From NCBI GenBank assembly GCA_947244325.1, contig CAMXJY010000008.1, positions 33,416-97,415 on the forward strand: a stretch of 64,000 nt of DNA. The letters run 5' to 3'. The first letter of the stretch is position 1; each line of letters starts with the position of its first letter. The notes under the pieces were generated by a model. The model was not told where the DNA came from. It did no database searches and saw nothing but the letters and a program-made list of their open reading frames with translations. The position numbers were made by a program, and so were the translations under genes. Of the stretch, positions 8,331-17,395 are shown in pieces. This stretch comes from an uncultured Clostridium sp. (GTDB taxonomy: Bacteria; Bacillota; Clostridia; TANB77; CAG-508).

Positions 8331-9515
8331 TTAATTAAAATTCTTTGCTAATTCTTCAAATGCTTTTCTTGAATTTTCTATCATCTTATAAGATACACAA
8401 TAAGCAATTCTTACATATCCTGGACATGCAAAAGAACTTCCTGGTACAAATAATAGATTATATTTTTTAGCAATATTACAAAATTCTTTATCATCATCTA
8501 TTGGAGTTTTTACAAATAAATAAAATGCTCCTTGTGGCTTTATGCATTCAAAATTATTTTCTGTTAAAATACTATATAATAAATTACGGTTTTTATTATA
8601 AGTTTCTATATCTGTTTTTAAATCTAAACAGTATGGTATTACTTTTTGCATTAATGAAGGTGCATTTACACATCCTATTATTCTATTTGCAATTGTAACT
8701 GCTTCTATCATTTCTTTTGATTCTTCTAATTCATTTGGTATAACTACATATCCTATTCTTTCTCCTGGTAATGATAAGGATTTACTATATGAATATACAA
8801 TAAAAGTATTATTATAATATTTTGTTATATATGGTACTTCGTCTCCTTCATAAACTAGCTCTCTATATGGCTCATCAGATATTAAATATATTTGATGATT
8901 GAATTCTTTTTCTTTTTTCTTCATTATGTTTGCCAATTTTATTATAGTTTCTTCTGAATATATTACACCTGTAGGATTGTTTGGAGTATTTATTATTACT
9001 GCTTTTGTTTTTTCACTTATCTTTTTTTCAAATTCTATTAAATTAGGCTCAAAAGTTTCTGTATTTGGACTAACTACTATAACTTTTCCATCATAATTAT
9101 GGATATAATTATTGTATTCACTAAAATATGGTGCAAATACTATAACTTCATCATCTAAATTTATTATTGATTTTAATACTATGTTTAATCCACTTGCTGC
9201 CCCAACTGTCATTACAATATTTTGATAATTAAAATTAGTAGAAAATTTATTATTAATTGAATTTGCAATTTTTTCTCTTACATCTTCAAATCCGCCATTA
9301 CTCATGTATCCATGTAAAGTGCATGGGTCTTCATTTTGAACGATATCTATTATTGCTTCTTTTACTTCTTTTGGTGCTGGAACATTTGGATTTCCTAAAC
9401 TAAAATCATATACATTTTCTTTTCCATATATTTTTTCTAGTCTTTTTCCTTCTTCAAACATTTCTCTTATTACAGAGTTATTTTTTACTAATTTTTTCAT
9501 CTTATCTGATATCAT
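8331..9515 (-). CDS. PLP-dependent class I aminotransferase
   Basis: 394 residues, fold-type I aminotransferase of the AspC/AspB group. YGKENVYDFSLGNPNVPAP is the typical N-terminus, NTPNNPTGVIYS binds cofactor, ISDEPYRELVY follows, and the PLP-binding lysine lies in SYSKSLSLPGERIGY. I place the start at the ATG at 9513-9515, preceded by AGAGGA; a 15-residue upstream extension lacks a ribosome site. Directly downstream of pheA and tyrA, it probably transaminates phenylpyruvate or hydroxyphenylpyruvate in the last step of Phe and Tyr synthesis. Specificity is inferred from context. Confidence 0.85.
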   Translation of the reverse strand: MISDKMKKLVKNNSVIREMFEEGKRLEKIYGKENVYDFSLGNPNVPAPKEVKEAIIDIVQNEDPCTLHGYMSNGGFEDVREKIANSINNKFSTNFNYQNIVMTVGAASGLNIVLKSIINLDDEVIVFAPYFSEYNNYIHNYDGKVIVVSPNTETFEPNLIEFEKKISEKTKAVIINTPNNPTGVIYSEETIIKLANIMKKKEKEFNHQIYLISDEPYRELVYEGDEVPYITKYYNNTFIVYSYSKSLSLPGERIGYVVIPNELEESKEMIEAVTIANRIIGCVNAPSLMQKVIPYCLDLKTDIETYNKNRNLLYSILTENNFECIKPQGAFYLFVKTPIDDDKEFCNIAKKYNLLFVPGSSFACPGYVRIAYCVSYKMIENSRKAFEELAKNFN

Positions 9516-9615
9516 ATATAATCCTCTTTTCTGCTTTATTGTAGGCTCTATTTTTTTCAATATTTCGCAATACTTTTATAGATTTTTTTCATTAAAAATC
9601 TAATTTAAAAAGTTA

Positions 9616-10416
9616 TTAATATTTTCCTAAAACTCTAACAAAAATACCTTTGTCTTTTATTTCTTTTATTGCCTCTTCTTCATTTCTATTTTCTATTGAA
9701 ACATCTATCCAAAAAATATATTCTCCTAAAACTGTTTTTGCTGGTCTTGATTCTATTTTTGTAAGATTCAAATTGTATTTATTAAAAATCTCTAAAACAT
9801 TATATAAAGCTCCTGGCTTATCTTTTACAGAAAATATTAAGGACATCTTGTTTTCTACAATATTATTATTGGTATTCTTACTTAATATCCAAAACTTAGT
9901 TTTATTAAACATATTGTCTTGAATGCTTTCTTGCATTAAATTTAAGTTATATTCATTTAAACATGATATATTTCCTATACATGCACATACTTCATCACTT
10001 TCACTTACTTTTTTAGCTGCTCCTGCTGTACTTTCTACTGGTATAGTTTCTGCAAATGACATTTTAGTTTCTAAAAATTTCTTGCATTGTGCTAAAGCTT
10101 GTGGATGTGAATATACTATTTTTATATCTTCTAAATTACACTTTTTATTAGACATTAAATTTTGTTTTATCTCTAATAAAATTTCACCTTTTACTTTTAT
10201 ATCTTCATTCTGTATTAAAGTATCTATTGCATCTGTAACGCAACCTTGCAAAGAATTTTCTATTGGTACAATTGCTTCATCTACCTGACTATTCTCTAAG
10301 GCTAAAATAGTATCTAATATTGTTTTGTACTCTATTTTTTCTTCTGATTTTTGACAATATTCCATACATGCTTCATACGAAAATGTACCTTTGGGTCCTA
10401 AATATCCTACTTTCAT
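9616..10416 (-). CDS. pheA: Prephenate dehydratase
   Basis: 266 residues. It starts MKVGYLGPKGTFSYEA, the hallmark of prephenate dehydratase, which converts prephenate to phenylpyruvate. The catalytic domain covers about residues 1-180. An ACT regulatory domain follows (about 190-266) with GALYNVLEIFNKYNLNLTKIESRP, the loop that binds phenylalanine for feedback inhibition. There is no fused chorismate mutase. It lies between tyrA and the aminotransferase on the same strand, giving a compact Phe/Tyr branch cluster. Confidence 0.93.
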   Translation of the reverse strand: MKVGYLGPKGTFSYEACMEYCQKSEEKIEYKTILDTILALENSQVDEAIVPIENSLQGCVTDAIDTLIQNEDIKVKGEILLEIKQNLMSNKKCNLEDIKIVYSHPQALAQCKKFLETKMSFAETIPVESTAGAAKKVSESDEVCACIGNISCLNEYNLNLMQESIQDNMFNKTKFWILSKNTNNNIVENKMSLIFSVKDKPGALYNVLEIFNKYNLNLTKIESRPAKTVLGEYIFWIDVSIENRNEEEAIKEIKDKGIFVRVLGKY

Positions 10417-10503
10417 TCTATCCTCTTTCTATTCTCTTTTATATAATCATAACTATTTTTTTAATTTCATATGCTAATTAATTTTTTTAATTTAACATCT
10501 TAA

Positions 10504-11583
10504 TTAGTTCATTTTTTTAATTTCATATCCTAAGTCTTTAATAATTCTATATCCTTTTTCCATTTCTTCGTAATTTCTTACAACCACTTTTAATGCTCCA
10601 AAATTATTTTCTCTATTATTTAAAACTTCAATATTTTTAATTCCTATATTATTTTCACTCAATATAGTTGTTATTTTTGCTATTGCACCATTTTCATCTT
10701 TTATACTGATATTAAGTTCTGGCATTGTATTTCCATTAATTTTCTTATTAATAAAGCTATCTCGATAAATCTTAGAAGTTTCAAAAAATTCGTATATTTC
10801 ATTTCTATTATCAATATTATTTTTAAAATCTTCTAAAATTTTTATTAATATATTTAAAGTATTTATGATTTCTGCTTTATTTTCATTACAAATATTTTCC
10901 CACATAGTTGGGTCTGATGATGCTATTCTTGTAATATCTTTAAATCCGCCTGCACATAGAGTTTTCATAGTTTCATTTTCATCATCTAATTTTTTTACTA
11001 ATCTAACCAAACTTGATGCAACTACATGTGGTACATGGCTTATTACAGAAGTTATATAGTCATGTTTATTTTCATCTATAATAATTGGTATTGCATTTAT
11101 TTCTAAAATTAATTCTTTTAATTTTTCTATAGATTCAAGGTTATTTGAATCACTTTTTGTAATTATGTAATAAGAATTTTCAAAAAGTAAATCTTTTGAA
11201 GTTGCATATCCAGACCTTTCTGAACCTATCATAGGGTGTCCACCTATAAACTCCACATCAAGATTTTTAGTATCATTTAAAATCGTTTTCTTTGTACTTC
11301 CTGTATCTGTTATTATGCAATCTTTTCTTACATATTTTTTCAAAGCTTTTACATAATCTGCAATAAAGCTTACTGGTGTACAAATAAATACTACATCACA
11401 ATTACTAAACTTTTCATTAACCTCTTGTGTATAATCTGCTATAACATTTTCTGAATATGCTTGTTTTAAGCTTTCCAAATTTTTATCACATGCTACAATA
11501 TGATTTACCTTTTCTGACTTTGATAAACTCTTTACAAGAGAACCACCTAAAAATCCTATTCCTATAATTCCTACATTAAACAT
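10504..11583 (-). CDS. tyrA: Prephenate dehydrogenase
   Basis: 359 residues. The N-terminal Rossmann motif VGIIGIGFLGGSL binds NAD. VFICTPVSFIADYV, DTGSTKKTI and FIGGHPMIGSERSGY are diagnostic of TyrA, which oxidatively decarboxylates prephenate to 4-hydroxyphenylpyruvate. A C-terminal ACT domain (about 290-359, NISIKDENGAIAKITTILSE) suggests feedback control by tyrosine. I chose the ATG at 11581-11583 because AGAAGGTGA lies just upstream. The thioredoxin gene ends 12 bases before this start, so these are probably one transcript. Confidence 0.92.
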   Translation of the reverse strand: MFNVGIIGIGFLGGSLVKSLSKSEKVNHIVACDKNLESLKQAYSENVIADYTQEVNEKFSNCDVVFICTPVSFIADYVKALKKYVRKDCIITDTGSTKKTILNDTKNLDVEFIGGHPMIGSERSGYATSKDLLFENSYYIITKSDSNNLESIEKLKELILEINAIPIIIDENKHDYITSVISHVPHVVASSLVRLVKKLDDENETMKTLCAGGFKDITRIASSDPTMWENICNENKAEIINTLNILIKILEDFKNNIDNRNEIYEFFETSKIYRDSFINKKINGNTMPELNISIKDENGAIAKITTILSENNIGIKNIEVLNNRENNFGALKVVVRNYEEMEKGYRIIKDLGYEIKKMN

Positions 11584-11595
11584 ATATATCACCTT

Positions 11596-12063
11596 CTATT
11601 TAACCATATCCACTATTTCTGTTTTTGATATTACTCCAACTGTTCTATTTACTTCTTCTCCATTTTTTATAACTACTAAAGTTGGTATCGACATTATTCC
11701 ATATTGATTAGCAATTATTATTGCTTCATCTATATTTATTTTTACAACTTTTATATCATCGTTCTCACTAGCAACTTCTTCAACTATTGGAGATAACACT
11801 TTACAAGGACCACACCAATCAGCATAAAAATCTATTAGCACAGTTTTATCGCTTTTTAAAACTTCTGATTCAAAATTTTCATCATCTACTTCTAAAACAT
11901 TTGACTGAACATTATTATTTTTAGTTTCATTATTTATAGAATTTTCATTATTTATTTGATTTTGAATAAAACTCTCATTTTGATTATCTAAAAGTAATTT
12001 GATTCCAACTAATATTAATAAAAATAAAATTACTAAAAATATGATTTTAAATTTTTCTTTCAT
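11596..12063 (-). CDS. Membrane-anchored thioredoxin-like protein
   Basis: 155 residues. One N-terminal transmembrane helix (IIFLVILFLLILVGIKLLL, about 8-26), a low-complexity Asn-rich linker, then a thioredoxin domain with FYADWCGPCKVL (Cys 84 and Cys 87) and the cis-proline SIPTLVV motif. The domain would sit outside the membrane and receive electrons from the CcdA protein encoded next to it. An AGGAAG ribosome site favours the ATG at 12061-12063 over one six codons earlier. Candidate role: extracytoplasmic disulfide reduction. Confidence 0.85.
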   Translation of the reverse strand: MKEKFKIIFLVILFLLILVGIKLLLDNQNESFIQNQINNENSINNETKNNNVQSNVLEVDDENFESEVLKSDKTVLIDFYADWCGPCKVLSPIVEEVASENDDIKVVKINIDEAIIIANQYGIMSIPTLVVIKNGEEVNRTVGVISKTEIVDMVK

Positions 12064-12170
12064 TATAAACTTCCTTTCCATATCTTATTAATAAGCTTGT
12101 ATAATACATATTTTTTTATAGAACCTCACATAAGCCAATACTAGCATTCTAAAATTTGTATTATTTCTAT

Positions 12171-12809
12171 TTAAAAGAACATTGTATAAATTCCCATTAT
12201 GATTAAAACAAGTCCTGAAATTATTTTTATTTTTCCATAATTTCTTTTTATAAAATTAAATAATTCTTTTAATTTTTCAAGTAAAATTGCTGATATAATA
12301 AATGGAATTCCAAGTCCTACAGAATATACAAGCATTAATATAATTCCTTTTAACATATCTTGCTCTTTGGCAACTAATATCAATGCTGAACTTAAAAACG
12401 TTCCTATACATGGTGTCCAGCTAATTGAAAATAATATTCCAAAAATAATTGCTTTAAAAAAATTAAAATTTTCTTTACTTGAATTAAATTTTTTAGTTCT
12501 ATTTAAAAAAGATATTTTCAAAATTCCCATATAATTTAATCCAAGTAAAATAATTACTACTCCAAATACAATTTTTAAATATCTTATATTTTCACTTATT
12601 AAAGTTCCTAAACTACTTGCAAATATTGATAATAATAAAAACACTATTGTAAATCCTAGCACAAAACCTATAGAATTTATTATTGCTTTAACTGTTTTGT
12701 TATCATCATCTTCACCTACAAAATAAGAAATATAAATTGGAAGCATTGGTAATAAACATGGTGATATAAAACTTGCTATTCCTTCTAAAAAAGTAAATAA
12801 ATAATTCAT
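12171..12809 (-). CDS. ccdA: CcdA-family thiol-disulfide transporter
   Basis: 212 residues with six predicted transmembrane helices. The two reactive cysteines of the family are visible in ISPCLLPMLP (Cys 18) and SWTPCIGTFLSS (Cys 134). CcdA/DsbD-like proteins pass electrons from cytoplasmic thioredoxin across the membrane. The tethered thioredoxin at 11596 is the natural partner. No cytochrome c synthesis genes are present, so a general thiol-reducing role is more likely than cytochrome maturation. Confidence 0.87.
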   Translation of the reverse strand: MNYLFTFLEGIASFISPCLLPMLPIYISYFVGEDDDNKTVKAIINSIGFVLGFTIVFLLLSIFASSLGTLISENIRYLKIVFGVVIILLGLNYMGILKISFLNRTKKFNSSKENFNFFKAIIFGILFSISWTPCIGTFLSSALILVAKEQDMLKGIILMLVYSVGLGIPFIISAILLEKLKELFNFIKRNYGKIKIISGLVLIIMGIYTMFF

Positions 12810-12814
12810 TTTTT

Positions 12815-13447
12815 CTACCTCATATCATATTTTTTTAATTTTTCTATGTAATTTTCAATTGATTTATCATTAATGTCTTCTGGTTTTATTTTGCAAAACT
12901 GCATAATCTGTTTTTCTATTTCTAATGCACATTCTATCATTCTATTTGCTTTTTCTTCATCAGACCATACTGACATTGGTCTATCTTTATATCTTACTTT
13001 AGCATCTTCTAATCGCTCTTTTATTCCTACTACACCATCTGGTGCCACTCTTTGATCACAATAAGCACATATTTTTATTTCATATGAATCTGAAACTAAT
13101 GTCTCTTCATTTTTTCTTGACCTTTTGCCATCTAATATTTTACTTTCATATTCTGATAATCCTTCTATTTTACCTATTTCTAAGTTTGCTTCATGCTCAT
13201 TCGTTCCATACTTTTCAAAGTATTTTTTTCTATTTTCAATAAATTTTGGATTGTCTGAAAAATCTTCTGGAATTTTTAAAATATTTCCCATATCATGTAA
13301 AAGGCTTACTCTTGTAATAGCTTCTTTTTCTAAGTTTCCTCCTTTCCAGTTATCTATAATTAAATTTGTACATGCTGTAACTCTTAGCATATGCATTTGT
13401 AAATTTTCAGGTATTCCGTATTTTTCATATATTTCTAAAATATTCAT
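12815..13447 (-). CDS. HD-domain hydrolase
   Basis: 210 residues. The metal-binding HD signature is visible as MLRVTACTNLII...ITRVSLLHDMGNILK, with a further KICAYCDQRVAPDGV region. HD proteins are metal-dependent phosphohydrolases acting on nucleotides or phosphodiesters; the substrate here is unknown. GAGGGG lies just before the chosen ATG (13445-13447). It is 5 bases upstream of ccdA and probably the first gene of the ccdA-trx-tyrA-pheA block. Confidence 0.75.
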   Translation of the reverse strand: MNILEIYEKYGIPENLQMHMLRVTACTNLIIDNWKGGNLEKEAITRVSLLHDMGNILKIPEDFSDNPKFIENRKKYFEKYGTNEHEANLEIGKIEGLSEYESKILDGKRSRKNEETLVSDSYEIKICAYCDQRVAPDGVVGIKERLEDAKVRYKDRPMSVWSDEEKANRMIECALEIEKQIMQFCKIKPEDINDKSIENYIEKLKKYDMR

Positions 13448-13525
13448 TTTACCCCTCACTTAAAATTTATAGTATGTTATATTTTGTATCTAATATAACA
13501 TATAAACTGCATTTTCTCAAGGAAA

Positions 13526-13555
13526 AAAGTTCTTACATTTTTATGTAAGAACTTT
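13526..13555 (-). terminator. Rho-independent terminator
   Basis: Thirteen-base perfect arms (13526-13538 and 13543-13555) around a TTTT loop. On the minus strand the stem is followed by six T residues. It ends transcription from the gene at 13686-14342. Confidence 0.85.
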
Positions 13556-13685
13556 AAATTTATTTACATATTACAATTATATTTGTAAATGCTTTTTTTC
13601 TACAAATAATAAAACTTTTATTTATTATGAAATTCATAATATTATTCTATTTTTTAATGATTTATTTTATAGAAATGAAAAAAAT

Positions 13686-14342
13686 TTATCTTGCTTCAGT
13701 AGTTTTATCTTCTTTTTTTGATACTTCTTTTGGCTTTTCATCTGTTAATAACTCATTTTTTGAAGCTAATAATTCTTGTTTAGTTTTATCATCTAAATTA
13801 TTTTCTAACATTAAATTACACAAAACTTCTATATTTTCTCCAAATTTATATTTATCAAATAAGTCTCTATGAAGGCCTTTTAGAGTTTTACTTGAAGCAA
13901 TAAGTGTTTGTAATTCTGATAAATTATCAAAACGAACTTCTTGTCCATTTCTTTGTTGCTGTTTTAAATATAATCCAATTCCAGCCATTTTTCTTAAGGC
14001 ATGATGTGAATTTTCATCATTAACTAAAGCTCTACCATTCACAGCTGCATTATATGCATCTTGGCATATACTATATATAAAATTATTTTCTGATACATTA
14101 CAATTTTCAAAATCTTTAGAACGTATACTCCACATTTCATCTAAAGTTTGAACATCTACTTCTTTCCCTTCTGATGCATATTTTGCTCCAAATAAAAACA
14201 TATTTGTCATCTCATATGCATTTGGATCTTTTGCCCAATCAAATTTATCTCTATTTTCTTTTATCCAATCTAAAGTTCCTTTAGCTCTATTGTTAAAATC
14301 TTGTGCAAATATATTATCTTGAAAATTTATGCTATATTCCAT
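13686..14342 (-). CDS. Hypothetical protein, 218 residues
   Basis: A soluble, probably all-helical protein starting MEYSINFQDNIFAQDFNNRA and ending in a Lys/Glu-rich tail (KPKEVSKKEDKTTEAR). AAAGGAG supports the start. No signal peptide, membrane helix or catalytic motif is visible, and I recognise no family. It is monocistronic, with its own terminator at 13526-13555 and a GTGGAC-type intergenic repeat upstream. Confidence 0.6.
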   Translation of the reverse strand: MEYSINFQDNIFAQDFNNRAKGTLDWIKENRDKFDWAKDPNAYEMTNMFLFGAKYASEGKEVDVQTLDEMWSIRSKDFENCNVSENNFIYSICQDAYNAAVNGRALVNDENSHHALRKMAGIGLYLKQQQRNGQEVRFDNLSELQTLIASSKTLKGLHRDLFDKYKFGENIEVLCNLMLENNLDDKTKQELLASKNELLTDEKPKEVSKKEDKTTEAR

Positions 14343-14446
14343 AAAAATCTCCTTTGTATCTTAAATAATATTTTTATTATTTGCAATATTATCTAAACTT
14401 TTTCATACAATTTTTGGAATAAAATATTTTTAAATATTTTACATTT

Positions 14447-14516
14447 TTTGCTGAAAGCTTTATTTAGTATGAAAATCCAAAGCACTTTCATACTAAATAA
14501 CAAAAGTGGACATTAT
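14447..14516 (+). repeat. GTGGAC-box hairpin repeat, copy 1
   Basis: A 14-base perfect stem (14461-14474 with 14486-14499) around an 11-base loop is followed by ACAAAAGTGGACATTATT. The same arrangement occurs at 36276-36335. The element lies in the 237-base gap between two minus-strand genes. See the finding on the repeat family. Confidence 0.7.
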
Positions 14517-14579
14517 TAAAAATGCAAAATAAAAAAATGTCAATAAGTTTTTTTACTTATCAACACTCTAAATTTAATT

Positions 14580-15152
14580 TTATAAATCTTTTATATATCT
14601 GTAAATTTCGCCCCAATTAGAAACTTCTTTTAAGTATTCTCCTTCTTCTAAATCAATACCTCTAATTCCTCTAAAATATATTGTTTTTACTTTGTTATCT
14701 GATAATTTTTTACATGTCGTAGTACTATCATCTATCATTATATCTATATTTTCTTGTTTACAAATATCTAATTTTTCGGTTTGTTTCCAATAATATTTAT
14801 CAAACTTAATATTTTCTTTTTCAAGTTTATCTGTTACAATTGTTATCATTTCATCACTTTCTGTTCCTCTTGCAGAAATTATAATTAATTCATGACCCAT
14901 CTGTTTTAATTTTGATAATACATATTTAGCACCAGCCATTATACTAGATTCGCTTGAAATATTACCTAAGTTCTCAAATATAAATTGCTTTCTTTGTTCT
15001 TCCGTCCAATCATATTTATATTGAATTCCATATTTTTCAGAAAATATTTTTCCTTTTCCACTGCATTTTTCAATATCAAATATCTCTGCATTTGCAAGCA
15101 TTCCCTTTTCATAATCTAATATAACACCATCAATATCTATACCTATTTTCAA
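14580..15152 (-). CDS. HAD-family 5'(3')-deoxyribonucleotidase-like phosphatase
   Basis: 190 residues. The HAD nucleophile motif is at the extreme N-terminus (KIGIDIDGVILDYE, Asp 5 and Asp 7), motif II is LIIISARGTE, and the C-terminal acidic motif is IDIMIDDSTTTC. This layout fits the 5' nucleotidase, deoxy (NT5C-type) group that dephosphorylates nucleoside monophosphates. It lies 12 bases downstream of the yfcE-like gene, in a run of phosphatase and nucleotide-related genes. The exact substrate is unproven. Confidence 0.75.
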   Translation of the reverse strand: MKIGIDIDGVILDYEKGMLANAEIFDIEKCSGKGKIFSEKYGIQYKYDWTEEQRKQFIFENLGNISSESSIMAGAKYVLSKLKQMGHELIIISARGTESDEMITIVTDKLEKENIKFDKYYWKQTEKLDICKQENIDIMIDDSTTTCKKLSDNKVKTIYFRGIRGIDLEEGEYLKEVSNWGEIYRYIKDL

Positions 15153-15164
15153 ATCTATTCTCCT

Positions 15165-15701
15165 TTAAACTTCATATTCTTGAATAATATTTCCGTCTAC
15201 ATCTTTTAAAACAAATTTGTTTTCATCTAAAATTAAATAACTATTTGTAGTTCCGCCTTTTGGTAATGCTATTGAACCTGGATTTGCGAATAAATAATCT
15301 CCTCTTTTTTCTATAACCCCTTGATGAATATGTCCATAAATCATTACTTCAAAATCTTCATAAGGTATATTTTCAATATTATATTTGTGTCCATGTGTGA
15401 AATAAATTTTCTTGTTGTTAATTTCCATTAATATATGGTCTTCAAATTTGAATTCAGAAATCATTTCATCAACTTCTGCATCGCAGTTTCCTCTAATAAC
15501 TAATAGTTTATCTTTCATAGAATTTAAAACTTCTGATACCTTCATTGGTGCATATTCTTTTGTTAATTCATTTCTTGGTCCATGATAATATAAATCACCT
15601 AAAACAACAACTTTATCTGGATTTTCCTTTTCTTCTATTTCTTTTATTTTTTCAGCATAATATCCTGACCCGTGTATATCTGACACTACTAAAACTTTCA
15701 T
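15165..15701 (-). CDS. yfcE: YfcE-type metallophosphodiesterase
   Basis: 178 residues. Calcineurin-like metal motifs appear in order: VVSDIHGSG, VVLGDLYYHGPRN, VIRGNCDAEVD, FTHGHKYN and IYGHIHQG. This matches YfcE, a Mn-dependent phosphodiesterase active in vitro on model phosphodiesters; its physiological substrate is uncertain. It is preceded at 16 bases by the zeta-like kinase and followed by the HAD nucleotidase, suggesting one operon. Confidence 0.88.
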   Translation of the reverse strand: MKVLVVSDIHGSGYYAEKIKEIEEKENPDKVVVLGDLYYHGPRNELTKEYAPMKVSEVLNSMKDKLLVIRGNCDAEVDEMISEFKFEDHILMEINNKKIYFTHGHKYNIENIPYEDFEVMIYGHIHQGVIEKRGDYLFANPGSIALPKGGTTNSYLILDENKFVLKDVDGNIIQEYEV

Positions 15702-15716
15702 ATTTTATCTCCTTTA

Positions 15717-16727
15717 TTATTTATTTTCTGGACTATCATAGTCTTCATGCTTTTTATTTAATTGTGGAAGCATACTTTTTAAATCTTCTAAAATTCCACT
15801 ATATAATCCCTGTTCTTTTAAATATTCTGCATCTCTTTCAATTATTTTTAATAATTCATATATTCTAATGTTACTAATTTTAGAATTATTCCCCATTATA
15901 TTGTATATATGCTCAAAGGCAGATTTATGTTCTGGATTATTATTACTATCATATACAAGAGTATCTTCTGAAAGGTTTAACATATCTTCTGTTCTACGAT
16001 ATACTCTAATAGAATCAAATAATCTATTATCTGGATGTAATTTAAAATCTTCTTCAAAAAGACGTACATTCTCACGAAACTTTTTCACAGTATCATTATG
16101 ATATTCAAGAGAAGTATATCTTAATGGAGCATTTGATTTTCCCCTTGCATCTACCATATTCAAGTATCTCTCAATTGTAGAAAAAGCACTTTCATTAGTA
16201 GGAACTGCAAGTGTTACAAGCGATGTAGTATAATTTGTTTTTTCATCTTTTTTGTAACGTTCAAATATTTCTTTAATCCAATCTAAATCTCTCATTGTTC
16301 CAGTAACAATTACATTTATTCCTGGAAATTCTCTTAAAATTATTTCTTGAATAATGTAGTAAAGTTCATAAGATGTTTGGTTTGTTTTTACAGCAAATTC
16401 CTTATCTGTTATAGTATCAACAGAATTTGAAATTTCTTCATGATAATATCTAAACATGTCCATATTTAAAACTACAAATTGCTTATCTGGATTATCAGAC
16501 ATAATCTTCTTTACTAAAGTATCTTTTCCTGCACCTGTTGGAGCTCCTAAAAATATCATTTCTGCATCTGGCTTTTCTTCTTGTGTATGCCTTAATTTAT
16601 AGTTACTAATAATTTGTGCAATTAATCTAGCATTTGAAGAATTAAGATATTGTATATCAGGATTTATAGCTTTTTCAGTTTCAATTATTTTTTCTACCTT
16701 TAAAGTTAATTCATCTAAATTATTCAT
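15717..16727 (-). CDS. Zeta-toxin-family P-loop kinase
   Basis: 336 residues. Walker A is GAPTGAGKDT (residues 61-70, Lys 68), preceded by a strand EMIFL. The zeta-type substrate motif D-x-x-R-x-x-H appears as NMDMFRYYH (Asp 90, Arg 93, His 96), and INVIVTGTMRDLDWI follows. Zeta toxins phosphorylate UDP-N-acetylglucosamine and block wall synthesis; relatives without toxicity also exist. It overlaps the stop region of a 69-residue gene by 8 bases, the classic antitoxin-toxin layout. Toxicity is inferred, not shown. Confidence 0.75.
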   Translation of the reverse strand: MNNLDELTLKVEKIIETEKAINPDIQYLNSSNARLIAQIISNYKLRHTQEEKPDAEMIFLGAPTGAGKDTLVKKIMSDNPDKQFVVLNMDMFRYYHEEISNSVDTITDKEFAVKTNQTSYELYYIIQEIILREFPGINVIVTGTMRDLDWIKEIFERYKKDEKTNYTTSLVTLAVPTNESAFSTIERYLNMVDARGKSNAPLRYTSLEYHNDTVKKFRENVRLFEEDFKLHPDNRLFDSIRVYRRTEDMLNLSEDTLVYDSNNNPEHKSAFEHIYNIMGNNSKISNIRIYELLKIIERDAEYLKEQGLYSGILEDLKSMLPQLNKKHEDYDSPENK

Positions 16728-16929
16728 TAATTAAATCTCCATATTTTTTAATTAAATTATCTAAATCTTCAGCAGTTCCTGTATACAATTTTTCTCTATC
16801 TGCTAAAATTTTTTCTAGTTTTTCATTTAATTCACTATTATTTGGATCTTTTGAAATTTTGATATTTAACATAGCTATTTGGTAATTTAATTTATCAACA
16901 ATTACTGTGAATTTTATATTATTATCCAT
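16720..16929 (-). CDS. Small helical protein, candidate antitoxin of the zeta-like kinase
   Basis: 69 residues, predicted as two or three helices (LNYQIAMLNIKISKDPNNSELNEKLEKILADREKLY), strongly charged and without a DNA-binding motif. AAAGGATAAATT precedes the ATG. It overlaps the kinase start by 8 bases, so the two are translationally coupled. Its size and position resemble the epsilon antitoxin of epsilon-zeta systems, which blocks the kinase pocket, but I see no convincing sequence match. Confidence 0.55.
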   Translation of the reverse strand: MDNNIKFTVIVDKLNYQIAMLNIKISKDPNNSELNEKLEKILADREKLYTGTAEDLDNLIKKYGDLINE

Positions 16930-17027
16930 AATTTATCCTTTTAGTTAAATTTTGTTTATTATATCATATAGGAAAAAATAGAACAAGAGCTAATGTACCA
17001 ATAGGCTTTTTGCATTTTTTTAAAAAT

Positions 17028-17061
17028 AATCGTGACTTAATTTTTTAATTAAGTCACGATT
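17028..17061 (-). terminator. Rho-independent terminator after mazG-like gene
   Basis: Fifteen-base perfect arms (17028-17042 and 17047-17061) with a TTTT loop, four bases beyond the stop codon of the MazG-like gene and followed on the minus strand by a T-rich tract. Confidence 0.85.
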
Positions 17062-17064
17062 TTG

Positions 17065-17382
17065 TTATAGTTTATCATATTTTGTACTTACACCTTTAGC
17101 TTTATCTACTGGATATTTCTTTTTTGTTTTCTCTAATTTATTTAATATTATTTCTTCTGGATTTACCCCTAATGTTATTGAAAGTTGAAGACAATATGTA
17201 AATACATCAGCTAATTCATCATAAACATCTTGTTTATTGAAATTTTCTCCATCCCATTGGAAACACTCTAATAATTCTGCTGATTCTATTGAAATTGATT
17301 TTGCTAAATTATCTGGTGTATGAAATTTGCCCCAGTTTCTTTCTTCATTAAACTTTTTTATTTCTTCTATTAATTTATCCAT
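17065..17382 (-). CDS. MazG-like nucleotide pyrophosphohydrolase
   Basis: 105 residues, a single MazG domain: FHTPDNLAKSISIESAELLECFQW gives the ExxE metal motif and VYDELADVFTYCLQLS the second acidic helix. The size fits the small dCTP-pyrophosphatase-like/RS21-C6 group that removes non-canonical NTPs. AGGAG precedes the ATG. It lies 13 bases after the GH25 gene stop, next to a Ham1-like enzyme with a related cleaning function. Confidence 0.87.
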   Translation of the reverse strand: MDKLIEEIKKFNEERNWGKFHTPDNLAKSISIESAELLECFQWDGENFNKQDVYDELADVFTYCLQLSITLGVNPEEIILNKLEKTKKKYPVDKAKGVSTKYDKL

Positions 17383-17395
17383 TATCTTCTCCTAT

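Noticed and set aside
9515..13447. T-box or other riboswitch before the aromatic genes
   Set aside because: I looked for a T-box bulge and specifier-type leader and found only short intergenic gaps without such structure.
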